A DNA stretch of 53,460 bases from assembly GCA_044238605.1 (NCBI GenBank), contig JBIICY010000010.1, forward strand, positions 1-53,460. Reading direction: 5' to 3'. A program made the translations under genes and the position numbers. Shown here piece by piece: positions 15,220-25,400 of this stretch. Source of the DNA: UBA10438 sp044238605 (GTDB lineage: Bacteria; Bacteroidota; Ignavibacteria; Kapaibacteriales; Kapaibacteriaceae). Position 1 is the first letter of the stretch. Every line of letters starts with the position of its first letter. The notes beneath the pieces are model-generated. The model saw only the letters and a program-made list of their open reading frames with translations. It made no database searches and had not been told where the DNA came from.

Positions 15220-15903
15220 GACCACCCCTGAATACAAAAACGCTATCCCACCGGTGAGTTCTTCATAGGTGCACTCGGTGAGGCGTCCGGTGGATTCCAT
15301 AAGTGCAGTGAACTGTTCCCTGCATGGAAATGCTGCGGCAGTTGTTGGCAGATACTCGTAGGCTTTGCGATTACCTGTGAGCAGACCACCAATGAGTGGG
15401 ATGATGTGCTTGCTGTAGAAGCGGTATGTAATGCCCATGATGCCACGCGGCTGACCAAACTCGAGCACTACGATGCGTCCGCCCGGTTTGACTACGCGTG
15501 CCATTTCCGCGAGCGCAGTCTTGGGCACGTCTACGTTGCGGATGCCGAACGAGATACTTGCCACGTCGAATGTTGCATCTGCGTACGGCAGGTGCATGGC
15601 ATCGGCCACTTCAAAGGTAACATCAAGCCCCTTGCCCTTTGCCTTCGCAGGAGCGTGGGATAACATGTCGGCGTTAAAGTCTGTACCGAGCACGCGTCCT
15701 TGAGCGCCCACTGTGCGCTTGAACTCTAACGCCAGATCTCCCGTGCCTGTAGCACAGTCCAGCACCGAGCTGCCAGCTTTCGCGCCGCTAACCTTGACCG
15801 TACGCTTGCGCCAGAGGTGATGAATGCCCAGCGAAAGAACGGAGTTTGTAAGGTCGTAGCGAGGGGCGATGTCGGAGAACATCGAGTGGACGGCTTGGCT
15901 CAT
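15214..15903 (-). CDS. menG/ubiE: Demethylmenaquinone (ubiquinone/menaquinone) C-methyltransferase
   Basis: 229 aa class I SAM methyltransferase that performs the last step of menaquinone synthesis. The N-terminal FSDIAPRYDLTNSVLSLGIHHLWRK is the UbiE/MenG signature. The SAM site VLDCATGTGDLAL is at residues 47-59, DAMHLPYADATFD and SFGIRNVDV follow, and the late VVKPGGRIVVLEFG and GNRKAYEYLPTTAAAFP segments are all family-typical. Its ATG overlaps the stop of the upstream desaturase by four bases (ATGA), so the two are translationally coupled. The organism probably respires with menaquinone. The final codons adjoin the family C repeats. Assignment is firm. Confidence 0.95.
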   Translation of the reverse strand: MSQAVHSMFSDIAPRYDLTNSVLSLGIHHLWRKRTVKVSGAKAGSSVLDCATGTGDLALEFKRTVGAQGRVLGTDFNADMLSHAPAKAKGKGLDVTFEVADAMHLPYADATFDVASISFGIRNVDVPKTALAEMARVVKPGGRIVVLEFGQPRGIMGITYRFYSKHIIPLIGGLLTGNRKAYEYLPTTAAAFPCREQFTALMESTGRLTECTYEELTGGIAFLYSGVVK

Positions 15904-17369
15904 GCGTCAAAAATACGTTGAACGGTGTTCCATGCACTCAGCATCACGGCTGGCGTTCCCTGACCTGGAAATGCGCTATCGCCAATGTGATAGAGTCCAC
16001 GAAATGGTGTCTGGTTAGGTGGTAGTGTTACAAGTGGACGCGTCACATTGTGCGGAATGCCGCCCACATAGCCATCATACCGCTGCGTATAGTCAACCCA
16101 TGTTTTCGGCGTACCGGCATCTTCATGAGAGACCATCATACCGGCAAACTCAGGCATACGACGCATGATGATGCGCATGATATGATCGTGCACTCGCTGC
16201 TTTTGTTCGCGATAGCCTTCTTCTGAAAGCCCCTTCCAATCATCTGCCCGGGCATGCGTGCTCACGGTAACGGTGCTGTGTCCAAGGGGCGCCTTCTCGC
16301 GATCATCCGGATGCGAGATGGTAAGAAACAACGACTTCGAATGCACATGCGGCACTGGTTCATCAAGATGCAGTTGCACGTATTGTCCGGGCAGTTTGGG
16401 CACACCTTCCAACACGAAGTATGCAGTTACGGCACACCATACGTCATCGAATCTTCTGCCCTTCTTTTCGTACCACGATGCCACCTTGCCCTCGGTGATC
16501 GCCGGCATATTCCAGATGGGAATCGATGAAATCACGTTGCTGCCAGTGTAGGACTCTCCGTTTGCGCACGCTACGTGCCATGTGCCGGCATGCTGCGTAA
16601 CCGATGTTACGCGCCTGCGGAACTTGATCTCTGCGCCGTTGGCCGAGGCAGAGCGCATGAGCTGCAGGGCCGGACGGTACATGCCACCCATCGGGTAGTA
16701 GGTATCACTTGGATAGGTAAGCCCCATAGCACCTGTAACGTAGGGGGCTGCCGATGATGTGTTCTGCGTGCTGATCAAAAGCTGTTCATCGATGAAGTCT
16801 CTATACGCAGGATCACGATGCACTTTGTAGCGCTCCATGAGCACGTCTACTGGACGTATCAAGCCGGTTGCAAGGGGCGCCCCCTTCAATGCCGATGGCG
16901 ATAACAACGTGAGATAGTCACTAAGCTGTGCAGGTGGAAAATGCGTAAGCCCGCCGATCAACCCCCAGACGCTGGACTCCAGATGATAGAGCTTATTCCA
17001 AAACCCTTCTTGATCGCCGTCGGGAAACAACCGTTGCACCTCACGGATCCATGCCTGTTTGTCGGCGTGCCGAACTACATCAACCGTCGGCGTACGGATG
17101 AGCATTCCGGGATCTTGCCGAAGAACATTGGGCGTTATGCCAAGGTGGTCAAACACACGTCCAGCCGGCTGATGCTTGCCCAACCCAGCGATTGTGGTTG
17201 CCCCAACATCGAAGGTGTACTGTCCACGCTTAAAAAACGACGCACAGCCTCCGAGCGTGTCATGCGATTCAAGCAGTAGCACCTCGCGTCCGCTCTTTGC
17301 AAGCAGCGCAGCTGCTGTTAGTCCGGCGTAACCAGCGCCGATGATAATGGTTCTTTGTTGTGCAGACAT
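15900..17369 (-). CDS. CrtI/CrtISO-type carotenoid desaturase or isomerase-like FAD oxidoreductase
   Basis: 489 aa flavoprotein of the phytoene desaturase superfamily. The dinucleotide fold IIIGAGYAGLTAAALLAKSG is at residues 8-27, followed by LLESHDTLGGCASFFKRG. The C-terminal FAD-contact region is GLYHIGDSAFPGQGTPAVMLSAWN. TFDVGATTIAG in the N-terminal third is closer to carotenoid isomerase or CrtD-like members than to bacterial CrtI. Substrate could be a carotenoid or a polyprenyl-related compound. No other crt gene lies in the window. It heads a two-gene operon with menG (ATGA overlap) and diverges from the Asp-box gene at 17430 across 60 bp. Superfamily is certain; reaction is not. Confidence 0.82.
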   Translation of the reverse strand: MSAQQRTIIIGAGYAGLTAAALLAKSGREVLLLESHDTLGGCASFFKRGQYTFDVGATTIAGLGKHQPAGRVFDHLGITPNVLRQDPGMLIRTPTVDVVRHADKQAWIREVQRLFPDGDQEGFWNKLYHLESSVWGLIGGLTHFPPAQLSDYLTLLSPSALKGAPLATGLIRPVDVLMERYKVHRDPAYRDFIDEQLLISTQNTSSAAPYVTGAMGLTYPSDTYYPMGGMYRPALQLMRSASANGAEIKFRRRVTSVTQHAGTWHVACANGESYTGSNVISSIPIWNMPAITEGKVASWYEKKGRRFDDVWCAVTAYFVLEGVPKLPGQYVQLHLDEPVPHVHSKSLFLTISHPDDREKAPLGHSTVTVSTHARADDWKGLSEEGYREQKQRVHDHIMRIIMRRMPEFAGMMVSHEDAGTPKTWVDYTQRYDGYVGGIPHNVTRPLVTLPPNQTPFRGLYHIGDSAFPGQGTPAVMLSAWNTVQRIFDA

Positions 17370-17418
17370 GGGGCTAAAAACACCATAGATGACTGATCCG
17401 TTCCACAGCCATTCCTGC

Positions 17419-17426
17419 TAGATTTG
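17419..17426 (+). promoter_or_regulatory. TAnnTTTG (-7) element abutting the 17430 start
   Basis: TAGATTTG matches TAnnTTTG exactly. Three bases (TGC) separate it from ATG 17430, so transcription would begin at or beside the start codon. The 60-bp divergent gap has no ribosome-binding site for this gene. An in-frame TTG at 17424 lies inside the element and is unlikely to be the start. Confidence 0.55.
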
Positions 17427-17429
17427 TGC

Positions 17430-20400
17430 ATGCAGAATTCCACCCTCTCCCTAGCCGTAGTGATGATGCTCATGATGAGCATGGGCGTAGGTTCCGCGCA
17501 GGAGCCTCGCGAAGATGCAGATCAGATCCGCACACGTTACGAAGACTTTCTGCGAAGACGCCAGCCGCGCAACAAAACCCTTGCGCCAGATGTTCGCGCA
17601 CGCGCAATTGATGCTCTCGCACGATCACAGTCGAAGCTGCGTGAGACCAATCAGGCAGAGCAGCCTCAGTGGACGCAGAAGGGTCCGCTGCAGATCGGTG
17701 GACGCATCAAGAACATCGTTGTAGATCCAACCAACAACTCCCTGATCTACATCGCTGCTGCTGCAGGGGGCGTATGGAAGTCAACAGATGCCGGCGAAAG
17801 CTGGAATCCCATGATGGACTTTACCAATGCCATTGCGATGGGGGCATTGTGCATGGATCCAAAAGATCCGAAGACCATCTATGCGGGTACGGGTGAACAG
17901 GTGCGCGGTGGTAGCATCTACCTCGGTGCAGGCCTGATGAAATCAAGCGATGCCGGTGCAACGTGGTCTGTTGCGGGTCTTACATCTGTTGGCTCATTCT
18001 CGCGTGTCTTTATTCATCCAAAGCAGCCCAACCTGATGATGGCTTCTACGATGAATGCCGATGCCGGTGTTTGGAAGAGCACAGATGCGGGCCGCACCTG
18101 GAACCGCGTGTTAAAGGGTCAGGCGTATGATATGTCAATGGACCCAACAGATCCGCTGCGCTGGGTGGTTGCAATGCCGGATGATGGCTTGATGTTCACC
18201 TTCGACGGCGGACTAACCTGGGAGGCCCGCAATAATGGCATCAATGGATCTATCGGACGCTCCAGTGTGATGATCGCCCCCTCTGATCCCAATGTTCTCT
18301 ATGCTCTTGTGGAACTTGACGGACTTGCGGTGCTTGTAAAGTCAACAAACGGCGGCGAGCGTTGGACGGTTACCTATCGCGACGCACAAGGATGTTTCTT
18401 TGCTGGTGATTGCTCACCGAGTAGCAGTCAAGCCTTCTACGACAATCTACTCACGATCAACCCGCGTGATGCCAATCATGTGATCGCAGGAGGCATCGAC
18501 CTTTGGATGACACGCAACGGCGGCGCGTCGTGGCAGAATGTTACCAATGGATATGCCGATGGTGATGGTGCCAACACGCCACACGTAGACCAACACTGCA
18601 TAACCTTTGATCCAGTAGATGAGAATATCGTGTATGCCGGAAATGACGGCGGAATGATGAAGAGCACGAATGGAGGCACCTCGTGGACGGCTATCAATAA
18701 CGGGCTTGCTGTAACACAGTTCTATGCATTTGATGTGGACCGCACTGCCCGTGAGCGGATGTTCGGTGGCACGCAGGATAACGGCACGCTCGGCACATAT
18801 GAAGGCACCGTGGACTGGGAGCGCATTTGGGGCGGTGACGGCATGGTTACACTCGTCGATCCGTCCGATGGCAACATCGTGTACTGCACAAACCCGAATG
18901 GTTCGATCGTGAGGCTCGACTTTGCACGTCAGTCTGCTCGGGGAATCATGACAGGCATCAATACAAACGAATCCGCAGAGTGGGTTGCCCCAATTGCGAT
19001 AGACCCGTTCAATGCCAGTGCAATGTGGACCGGACGTCAGCGCGTGTATTTCACCGAAAACAAGGGCGATGTATGGTCTGCTTCCTCCCCACAGTTCGCC
19101 GGCAATGTCTCGGCTATCACCTGCTCTCCAGCCGATGAAGAAGTTGTCTGGGCGGGTGGTGCGATGGGTGATGTTTGGGTTACAACAGACTATGGCATGA
19201 AGTGGACGGAGGTAAGCGGAAATCAGCTCAGCATGCTGTATGTGAGCGATATCGCCTGTGACAACGAAAACAAGAACATCGCCTGGGTTACCTATTCCAC
19301 ATATGGCACCTCGCAGGTGTGGCGCACAACAGATATGGGCAAGACGTGGGAGCCACGCTGGACGGGCATGCCGGATCTGCCAGTGAACTCTATTGAGCTC
19401 CACCCAGATGACAACAACATTGTCTTCGTTGGAACAGATGTTGGTGTTTTTGTGTCCTTCGATGCAGGAGGTTCATGGATGCCCTATGGAAAGGGGCTTC
19501 CACGTTCACCCGTGCTCGACTTACGCATCGATCCAACGTATGGCTATGTACGGGCAGCTACGCACGGACGCTCGATTTGGGAAACATCGTTACTATCGGT
19601 GCGTCCTTCAGAGCCCCTTGTCACATCTCCAGTTGGGGGTGAACATCTTATCGGTCTGCAGCAGACTGTATTGTCATGGACAGGTATACCGTCTCCTGTT
19701 ACCGTTGAGTATTCAATCGATAACGGCACAACGTTCAAAACAATCGCAACAGACATTGCTGCTGGATTGATACAGTGGCAGGTTCCGAATGCTCCAACGA
19801 GCACTGCTGTAATTCGTGTTGTATCGCAGTCAGCACCGTCAGTTGTTGCGAGCAGCCGCACATTTTCTATCGGACGTCTGGCAAAGGGAATCATCCAGTC
19901 GCAACGAGGCATGGGATGGATTCCATATGGACTGTCATATGACGGCAAGGGCGGACTATGGACGTCCAACTTCCGGGCGAACACCTTGCATAAGATCGAC
20001 CCAACCACGCTCGTGCCGATCAAGACCGTAACAATGAAGAACGCCGGCGACAGTTTGTTCACCGACATCTGCTACGACCGCGTAAAGCACGAGATCTATG
20101 TTCACAGGCTCAATTCGGGTGATGGCGCATCAACAACGGTGATCGTGGTAGATACCAACGGCAACCGACTGCGCTCGTTCCCGTCGGCTGCAAATCGGTA
20201 TGGTATTGGACTCGAGCTTGTGAATGGCATACTCTATGCTGGCGAGCGCGATGGCGACCGCCGTTTTGTTGGGATGAGTCCTATCGACGGGCAGGAACTC
20301 TTCTCTGCCTACAACCCATTCCAGCAGACGTATGGTCCACGTGGACTTACCACAGACGGCAATGGCAACTTCCTACAAGTATGTACCGGATTTGCTGCAG

Positions 20401-20912
20401 GGGGCGGAGCGCTGCAAAACTCGTCCATTGCGGAGATACCTGTGCCGTCTTCTTCCTCGATGACTATCACCAATTCTCTGCCTCTTGAATCAACCCGCGG
20501 GCTGATCAATGCACGCGGAGTGGAACTCGATACGCGCGATCAAACAATGTGGATCAGCGACATCAACGGTACAATTTGGAAGTTCACTGGACTAAGGTTT
20601 GTTGAGCCCCCTATCACCTCTGTTACCGAGCAGACGGAACCACAGCAACAGTCAATTGCAATCATTCCACATCCGGTGCGGTCAAGCGCGCTTATCAGCA
20701 TAGCTGCAAACGGACGTGACCGGGATGTAATGACGACAATCTATGATATCACAGGGCAAGCAGTGCTCACACTGCCACGCGAGCACCAATCGGCAGACGA
20801 GCTTCTGCTCGTGCGAATTCCTGATGGTAAGCTGGCCCCAGGCACATATGTTCTCAACATCCATACAACCAACGAGCCCCCTCTTCGTCGTACGTTTGTG
20901 GTCTGCGAGTAA
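17430..20912 (+). CDS. Secreted Asp-box (BNR/VPS10-like) propeller protein with T9SS tail
   Basis: 1160 aa from ATG 17430. Signal peptide MQNSTLSLAVVMMLMMSMG ends at GSAQ. Residues about 60-700 contain some eleven Asp-box turns (STDAGESW, SSDAGATW, STDAGRTW, TFDGGLTW, STNGGERW, TRNGGASW, STNGGTSW, TTDYGMKW, TTDMGKTW and others), as in sortilin-like ten-bladed propellers. A Fn3/Ig-like module (PVGGEHLIGLQQTVLSW) follows, then an NHL/YncE-like region (GLSYDGKGGLWTSNFRANTL). The C-terminus (IIPHPVRSSALI, YDITGQAVL, APGTYVLNI, RRTFVVCE) is a type A sorting domain. It is probably a surface-attached or released binding protein; the glycosyl-hydrolase label often given to such proteins is not supported by visible catalytic residues. 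Confidence 0.85.
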   Translation: MQNSTLSLAVVMMLMMSMGVGSAQEPREDADQIRTRYEDFLRRRQPRNKTLAPDVRARAIDALARSQSKLRETNQAEQPQWTQKGPLQIGGRIKNIVVDPTNNSLIYIAAAAGGVWKSTDAGESWNPMMDFTNAIAMGALCMDPKDPKTIYAGTGEQVRGGSIYLGAGLMKSSDAGATWSVAGLTSVGSFSRVFIHPKQPNLMMASTMNADAGVWKSTDAGRTWNRVLKGQAYDMSMDPTDPLRWVVAMPDDGLMFTFDGGLTWEARNNGINGSIGRSSVMIAPSDPNVLYALVELDGLAVLVKSTNGGERWTVTYRDAQGCFFAGDCSPSSSQAFYDNLLTINPRDANHVIAGGIDLWMTRNGGASWQNVTNGYADGDGANTPHVDQHCITFDPVDENIVYAGNDGGMMKSTNGGTSWTAINNGLAVTQFYAFDVDRTARERMFGGTQDNGTLGTYEGTVDWERIWGGDGMVTLVDPSDGNIVYCTNPNGSIVRLDFARQSARGIMTGINTNESAEWVAPIAIDPFNASAMWTGRQRVYFTENKGDVWSASSPQFAGNVSAITCSPADEEVVWAGGAMGDVWVTTDYGMKWTEVSGNQLSMLYVSDIACDNENKNIAWVTYSTYGTSQVWRTTDMGKTWEPRWTGMPDLPVNSIELHPDDNNIVFVGTDVGVFVSFDAGGSWMPYGKGLPRSPVLDLRIDPTYGYVRAATHGRSIWETSLLSVRPSEPLVTSPVGGEHLIGLQQTVLSWTGIPSPVTVEYSIDNGTTFKTIATDIAAGLIQWQVPNAPTSTAVIRVVSQSAPSVVASSRTFSIGRLAKGIIQSQRGMGWIPYGLSYDGKGGLWTSNFRANTLHKIDPTTLVPIKTVTMKNAGDSLFTDICYDRVKHEIYVHRLNSGDGASTTVIVVDTNGNRLRSFPSAANRYGIGLELVNGILYAGERDGDRRFVGMSPIDGQELFSAYNPFQQTYGPRGLTTDGNGNFLQVCTGFAAGGGALQNSSIAEIPVPSSSSMTITNSLPLESTRGLINARGVELDTRDQTMWISDINGTIWKFTGLRFVEPPITSVTEQTEPQQQSIAIIPHPVRSSALISIAANGRDRDVMTTIYDITGQAVLTLPREHQSADELLLVRIPDGKLAPGTYVLNIHTTNEPPLRRTFVVCE

Positions 20913-20948
20913 GCATCGACCACATCATTCTGCACTGATTCCCTGCCT

Positions 20949-21158
20949 ATGCAACACATCATTCTCTCAATCATCACGATGAGTATCGTGTGGTATGCAT
21001 GGCAGAATTTTAAGTGGCTTGGGCGTCTTAAAGCCACAGATCTTGAGTTGAGCGACGAGCAGCGTCAGCAGCGCCAGATGAGCTACATCATGCGCATTGT
21101 AGTGTGTCTGCTTACTCTTGCAATGCTCCCATTCGTATTTACGTTTATCGTTAAGTGA
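20949..21158 (+). CDS. Small two-helix membrane protein
   Basis: 69 aa with hydrophobic segments at about residues 4-18 and 48-67, separated by a charged loop (RLKATDLELSDEQRQQRQ), so probably a hairpin in the inner membrane. It is unrecognised. It is judged real because its stop overlaps the ATG of the LOG-family gene by one base (TGATG at 21156-21160), making it the first member of a coupled series, and because it fills the gap after the Asp-box gene. No strong Shine-Dalgarno sequence precedes it. Confidence 0.65.
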   Translation: MQHIILSIITMSIVWYAWQNFKWLGRLKATDLELSDEQRQQRQMSYIMRIVVCLLTLAMLPFVFTFIVK

Positions 21159-21895
21159 TGTCAAACCATCCACAGCACCCCTCGAATCAGCATTCAAAGA
21201 CGTCTGAACGTCAGTTCCTTGAAGGTCCTCATTCGCGCTTACGTGAGTTCTCATTCGTAGTACGCGTGATGCTTGAGTTCATTCGCGGTTTTCGCATCCT
21301 GCACTTCGTAGGTCCATGCATCACGGTCTTTGGTTCGGCTCGATTTAAAGAAGACCACCCGTTTTACCAGATGGCTCGTGATGTAGGCTCGCGTCTGGCG
21401 GACATGGGCTTTACGGTGATGACAGGGGGCGGCCCAGGAATCATGGAGGCTGCTAATCGCGGGGCTAAAGAAGCCGGTGGGACAAGTATCGGACTCAACA
21501 TTGAGTTACCGTTCGAGCAGCATGCAAATCCGTGGCTGGATGTGATGATCAACTTTGAGCACTTCTTCGTTCGTAAGGTGATGCTCGTGAAGTATTCACT
21601 GGGCTTTGTTGTGATGCCCGGAGGGTTCGGTACGATGGATGAGCTGTTCGAGGCCATCACGCTGATGCAGACGAAGAAGATCTTCAACTTCCCCGTGGTG
21701 CTGATGGGTAAGGAGTACTACGGAGGCATGATGGATGAGATCCGTAAAACCATGATCGAGAATAAGACCATTAGTCCCGAAGATCTTGACCTCTTCTTCG
21801 TTACCGACAGCATCGACGAGATGGAGGCATTTCTGCGCAAGAGTGTTGTTAAGCGTTTCGGGCTCAAGCAACAGCTCTTCATACCAAAATCATGA
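21158..21895 (+). CDS. LOG-family Rossmann protein (TIGR00730), long form
   Basis: 245 aa from ATG 21158, with an N-terminal extension of about 50 polar and then amphipathic residues before the core ITVFGSARF. GGGPGIMEAANRGA and the diagnostic PGGFGTMDELFE motif mark it as a lysine-decarboxylase-like/LOG protein. Characterised members release free bases from cytokinin-type nucleotides or hydrolyse nucleoside 5'-monophosphates. It starts within the stop of the small membrane protein and its own stop overlaps the next LOG gene (ATGA). Substrate in this organism is unknown. Confidence 0.88.
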   Translation: MSNHPQHPSNQHSKTSERQFLEGPHSRLREFSFVVRVMLEFIRGFRILHFVGPCITVFGSARFKEDHPFYQMARDVGSRLADMGFTVMTGGGPGIMEAANRGAKEAGGTSIGLNIELPFEQHANPWLDVMINFEHFFVRKVMLVKYSLGFVVMPGGFGTMDELFEAITLMQTKKIFNFPVVLMGKEYYGGMMDEIRKTMIENKTISPEDLDLFFVTDSIDEMEAFLRKSVVKRFGLKQQLFIPKS

Positions 21896-22464
21896 ACATC
21901 TGCATCTACTGCGGGTCTCAGTCAGGCTCGAACCCTGCCTACACAGAAGCTGCTGAGCGTATCGCGAATGAGTTGTTGCGGCGCAAATGGGGGCTTGTCT
22001 ATGGCGGTGGGAACATCGGCATCATGGGCACTATCGCGCGCAATGTTCGCGCAGGCAACGGCTACGTGCACGGAATCATTCCATCGTTTCTTGCAATCGA
22101 TGAAGTACTCTACACAGAATGCTCGAAGCTTACTGTTGTAGATTCTATGCATATCCGCAAGCAGCTCATGATTGACGATTCTTCCATGCTACTTGCCCTG
22201 CCAGGGGGCTACGGAACACTTGATGAGCTCTTCGAAGCCATCACTTGGAAACAGCTAAACCTGCATGATCGTCCTATTGGACTACTCAATATTGATGGGT
22301 ACTTCGATCCCCTGCTTGCGATGATCGACCACATGGTTGCTTCTGGTTTCATTCGCACAGATCACCGTGCGATGATGATTGTTTCCGACTGTGTTGTTGA
22401 ACTGCTCGATGCTCTGTCCGCAAACACAGGTGATCCAGCATTAGACAAAACGGAGCGCGGCTGA
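21892..22464 (+). CDS. LOG-family Rossmann protein (TIGR00730), short form
   Basis: 190 aa, the usual LOG length. It starts directly with ICIYCGSQSGSNPAY, has GLVYGGGNIGIMGTIA, and carries LPGGYGTLDELFEAITW, the catalytic PGGxGTxxE motif. This is the second paralog in a coupled pair, overlapping the first by four bases, and it ends four bases before the ABC exporter gene. Expected role is phosphoribohydrolase action on (modified) nucleoside monophosphates in the cytoplasm. The two paralogs differ in length and are clearly diverged, so this is not a recent duplication. Confidence 0.9.
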   Translation: MNICIYCGSQSGSNPAYTEAAERIANELLRRKWGLVYGGGNIGIMGTIARNVRAGNGYVHGIIPSFLAIDEVLYTECSKLTVVDSMHIRKQLMIDDSSMLLALPGGYGTLDELFEAITWKQLNLHDRPIGLLNIDGYFDPLLAMIDHMVASGFIRTDHRAMMIVSDCVVELLDALSANTGDPALDKTERG

Positions 22465-22468
22465 CAAC

Positions 22469-25400
22469 ATGCTACGAGACCTGCTGTTTCACAGCGCGGG
22501 ATCGATCATTCGTATCGGTCGCACACGTCCACTCCAGCCAGAAGATGCGCCTACACTGCCAGAGTATCTCGAACCTCGAAACTCTCCGAAAGACTTTTCC
22601 GTACTCGATTCTTCGCACCCGTGGACGTTCATACGTGGAGTCTTTCTAGCCACTGGGAGTCCTGCCAAACGAATAGGCATACTCCTTACATCAAAGGTTC
22701 TCCTCGGAGCACTCTCTCCGATACTGCTGCACAGGCTTCTCGAGATTCTTCCAAACGTCAGTGCAGCCCCCTTCGAGCCATCAATGCGATCGTTGCCAAT
22801 CGCAGCCTTCGTTACAGCATTACTCCTTGGTCTTCTCGGCTTGATTGGCGCACTCGTACAGCAGCACATCTACTTTACGATGCTCCGTGGCTACGCAACC
22901 ATCGTCAACGGCATCAACAACCGCGTGATGCGTCACACGCTGCACCTACGACGCTCTGCGCGCTCCATGATGCAGACAGGCGACATGGTAAATCATCTCT
23001 CCAGCGATACCGATGCAATGGCTGAGGCAATGTTCTTCATACCTGAGTTTATGAATTCTGTGTTGCAGACTATTGTTGTTGTAAGCCTTCTCTGGTATTA
23101 CCTCGGTGCTGCAACGCTGGCTTCACTTGCAATGCTGGCACTGATCTCTCCCCTTACGATCATCGTTGCTCGAAAGTTTAGAAAGCTCGATCATGATATC
23201 ATGGAGCTTCGCGACACACGAGTAACGCTGATGTCGCAAATACTGCAAGGGATCCGCGTTGTAAAGTTTCATGCCTGGGAGCGGTCCGTTATCGACGAAG
23301 TGCAGGGTGTTCGGAAAGAAGAGATCGCAACACGGCTTCGCATCGTTCGTGCAGATGCATTCAGCAACGTGATCTTTGTCTCTACGACAACCCTTGTAGG
23401 CTTTGCCGGTTTCGCAGCATTTGTCGCACTCGGCGGCACGCTCACAACGCCCGTGGTCTTTGCATGCCTTGCCCTGTTTACAATGCTCGAAGAGCCATTC
23501 GGCATGATCAGTCATTTACTCAAGAACCTACAGCATGCCAAGGTTGCCACGAACAGGTTGAATGCGTTTTTCAACGCTGCCACACGTCCAGTCGATGTAT
23601 CGGATGTTTCAGACGCTTCGTCGCCGGTCTCGATCTCTGTTAACAACCTAACGGTCCGCTTCCCAGACAGCGATACACCAGCGCTCAAAGGCATAGAACT
23701 CAATATCCCTGCCGGTGCGAGTGTAGCACTTGTAGGATCTGTTGGCGGTGGTAAGAGCACGCTTTTGCGAACGCTGGCCGGACTTCACTATCCGGAGTCT
23801 GGCACGATTACATTTTCCGACATGCCAGATGGTCTGCGCCACCGTCAGGCATACGTTCCGCAGGAAGCATTCATCATGAATGCTACCATTCGCGACAACA
23901 TCATGTTTGGCGAACAGGCCGATTCGGGTAAACTGCAACGTGCTGTTGCTGCCTGTGCGCTTTCGCGCGATCTGGCGATGATGCCTCATGGACTCCAGAC
24001 AGAGATTGGCGAGCGTGGTGTGAACCTCTCGGGTGGACAGAAACAGCGGATATCACTGGCACGCGCTGCCTATTACGAATCAGGTATCGTGTTTCTCGAC
24101 GACCCCCTCTCGGCTGTTGATGTCGAAACAGAAGAGCACCTGATACAGCGTCTACTCTTCGGCGAATGGTCAACAATCACACGCATATGTGTTACTCACA
24201 GACTGCAGCACCTGTCACGCTTCGATCTGGTGGTTATCGTTGAAAAGGGGCATGTTGTTGCCGCCGGCCCCTTTGAAGAGATCAAACATCATCCGCAGAT
24301 GATGCACCTGCTGCAGGCGCAAAGCCAGGCAGAGGCTACATCACATGCTACCCGTGAAGCACTGCAGAATCAGGCGCAGCATGCGCCGCACGGATTTGTT
24401 GATGAGCCGCAGCAGGAAGTAGGACGCATTACAGAAGACGAAGATCGCGCCACTGGTGCTGTTCGGCTGGGAGTGTATCTCGACTATCTGCGGGCAATGG
24501 TGGGGCATTCCTGGAGAGCCCCGTTCATTCTCAGCGCACTGATTGCAACAACCGTAGGACTTACACTCCTGCCAATGACACAGATGTGGTGGCTGGGCAG
24601 TTGGACAGATTCTCAATCCTCGGGCCAACAGGTTACAACCTACACGGCACTTGCCGTATACGGACTCCTAGGAGTACTGGTACTTGCCGCATGGTACGGT
24701 GAGCGTCTCTTCTGGATGTATCGCTCCGCTACAGCAGGAGTAACAATTCATAACAATGCGCTGCATGGAGTTATGAGCGCGCCGCTGCGCTTCTTTGACA
24801 GCACACCGATAGGACGCATTCTCAACCGCTTTGCGCGTGATGTTGAAGGTGTGGATGACTATCTCTCGTGGAATGTTGAACAGTCTATTCGATCTCTGGC
24901 ACAGACTATCGGCGCACTTGTACTGATCATCAGCATCATTCCTGTTGTTCTTGTGGTTGTTGCACCTGTGCTGACTATCTACTACGTGCTTCAGCGCGAT
25001 TACCGCAAGAGCGCCCGCGAGGCCAAGCGTCTGGAGTCGATAAGTAGGTCTGGCAGATATGCACATTACAAGGAGCTCGTTACCGGACTCGACGTTGTGC
25101 ATGGATTTGGCAAAGAGTCACTGATGATGGAAACCTACTTCGACATCCTTGCCCGCTATCAACGTCAGTACTGGTGCAGCATCATGCTTAACCGCTGGTT
25201 CAGCACTCGCGTGCCACTGATCAGTGGTGGCGTATCGCTTGCAACATGTGTAATCATCGTAGCTGTTGCCTGGACAGGAAGCATATCGGCGAGTGTTGCT
25301 GGGATAGTGCTGACCTACGCACTGAGCTTCTGGGGAAGCCTCAACTGGACGGTGCGATCGTTTAGCGAGGTAGAGTCGCGCATGACGTCCGTTGAGCGCC

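Noticed and set aside
18447..19403. 318-aa antisense ORF inside the Asp-box gene
   Set aside because: Composition is that of a shadow of the sense codons (Cys/His-rich, no motifs); the sense gene is well supported.
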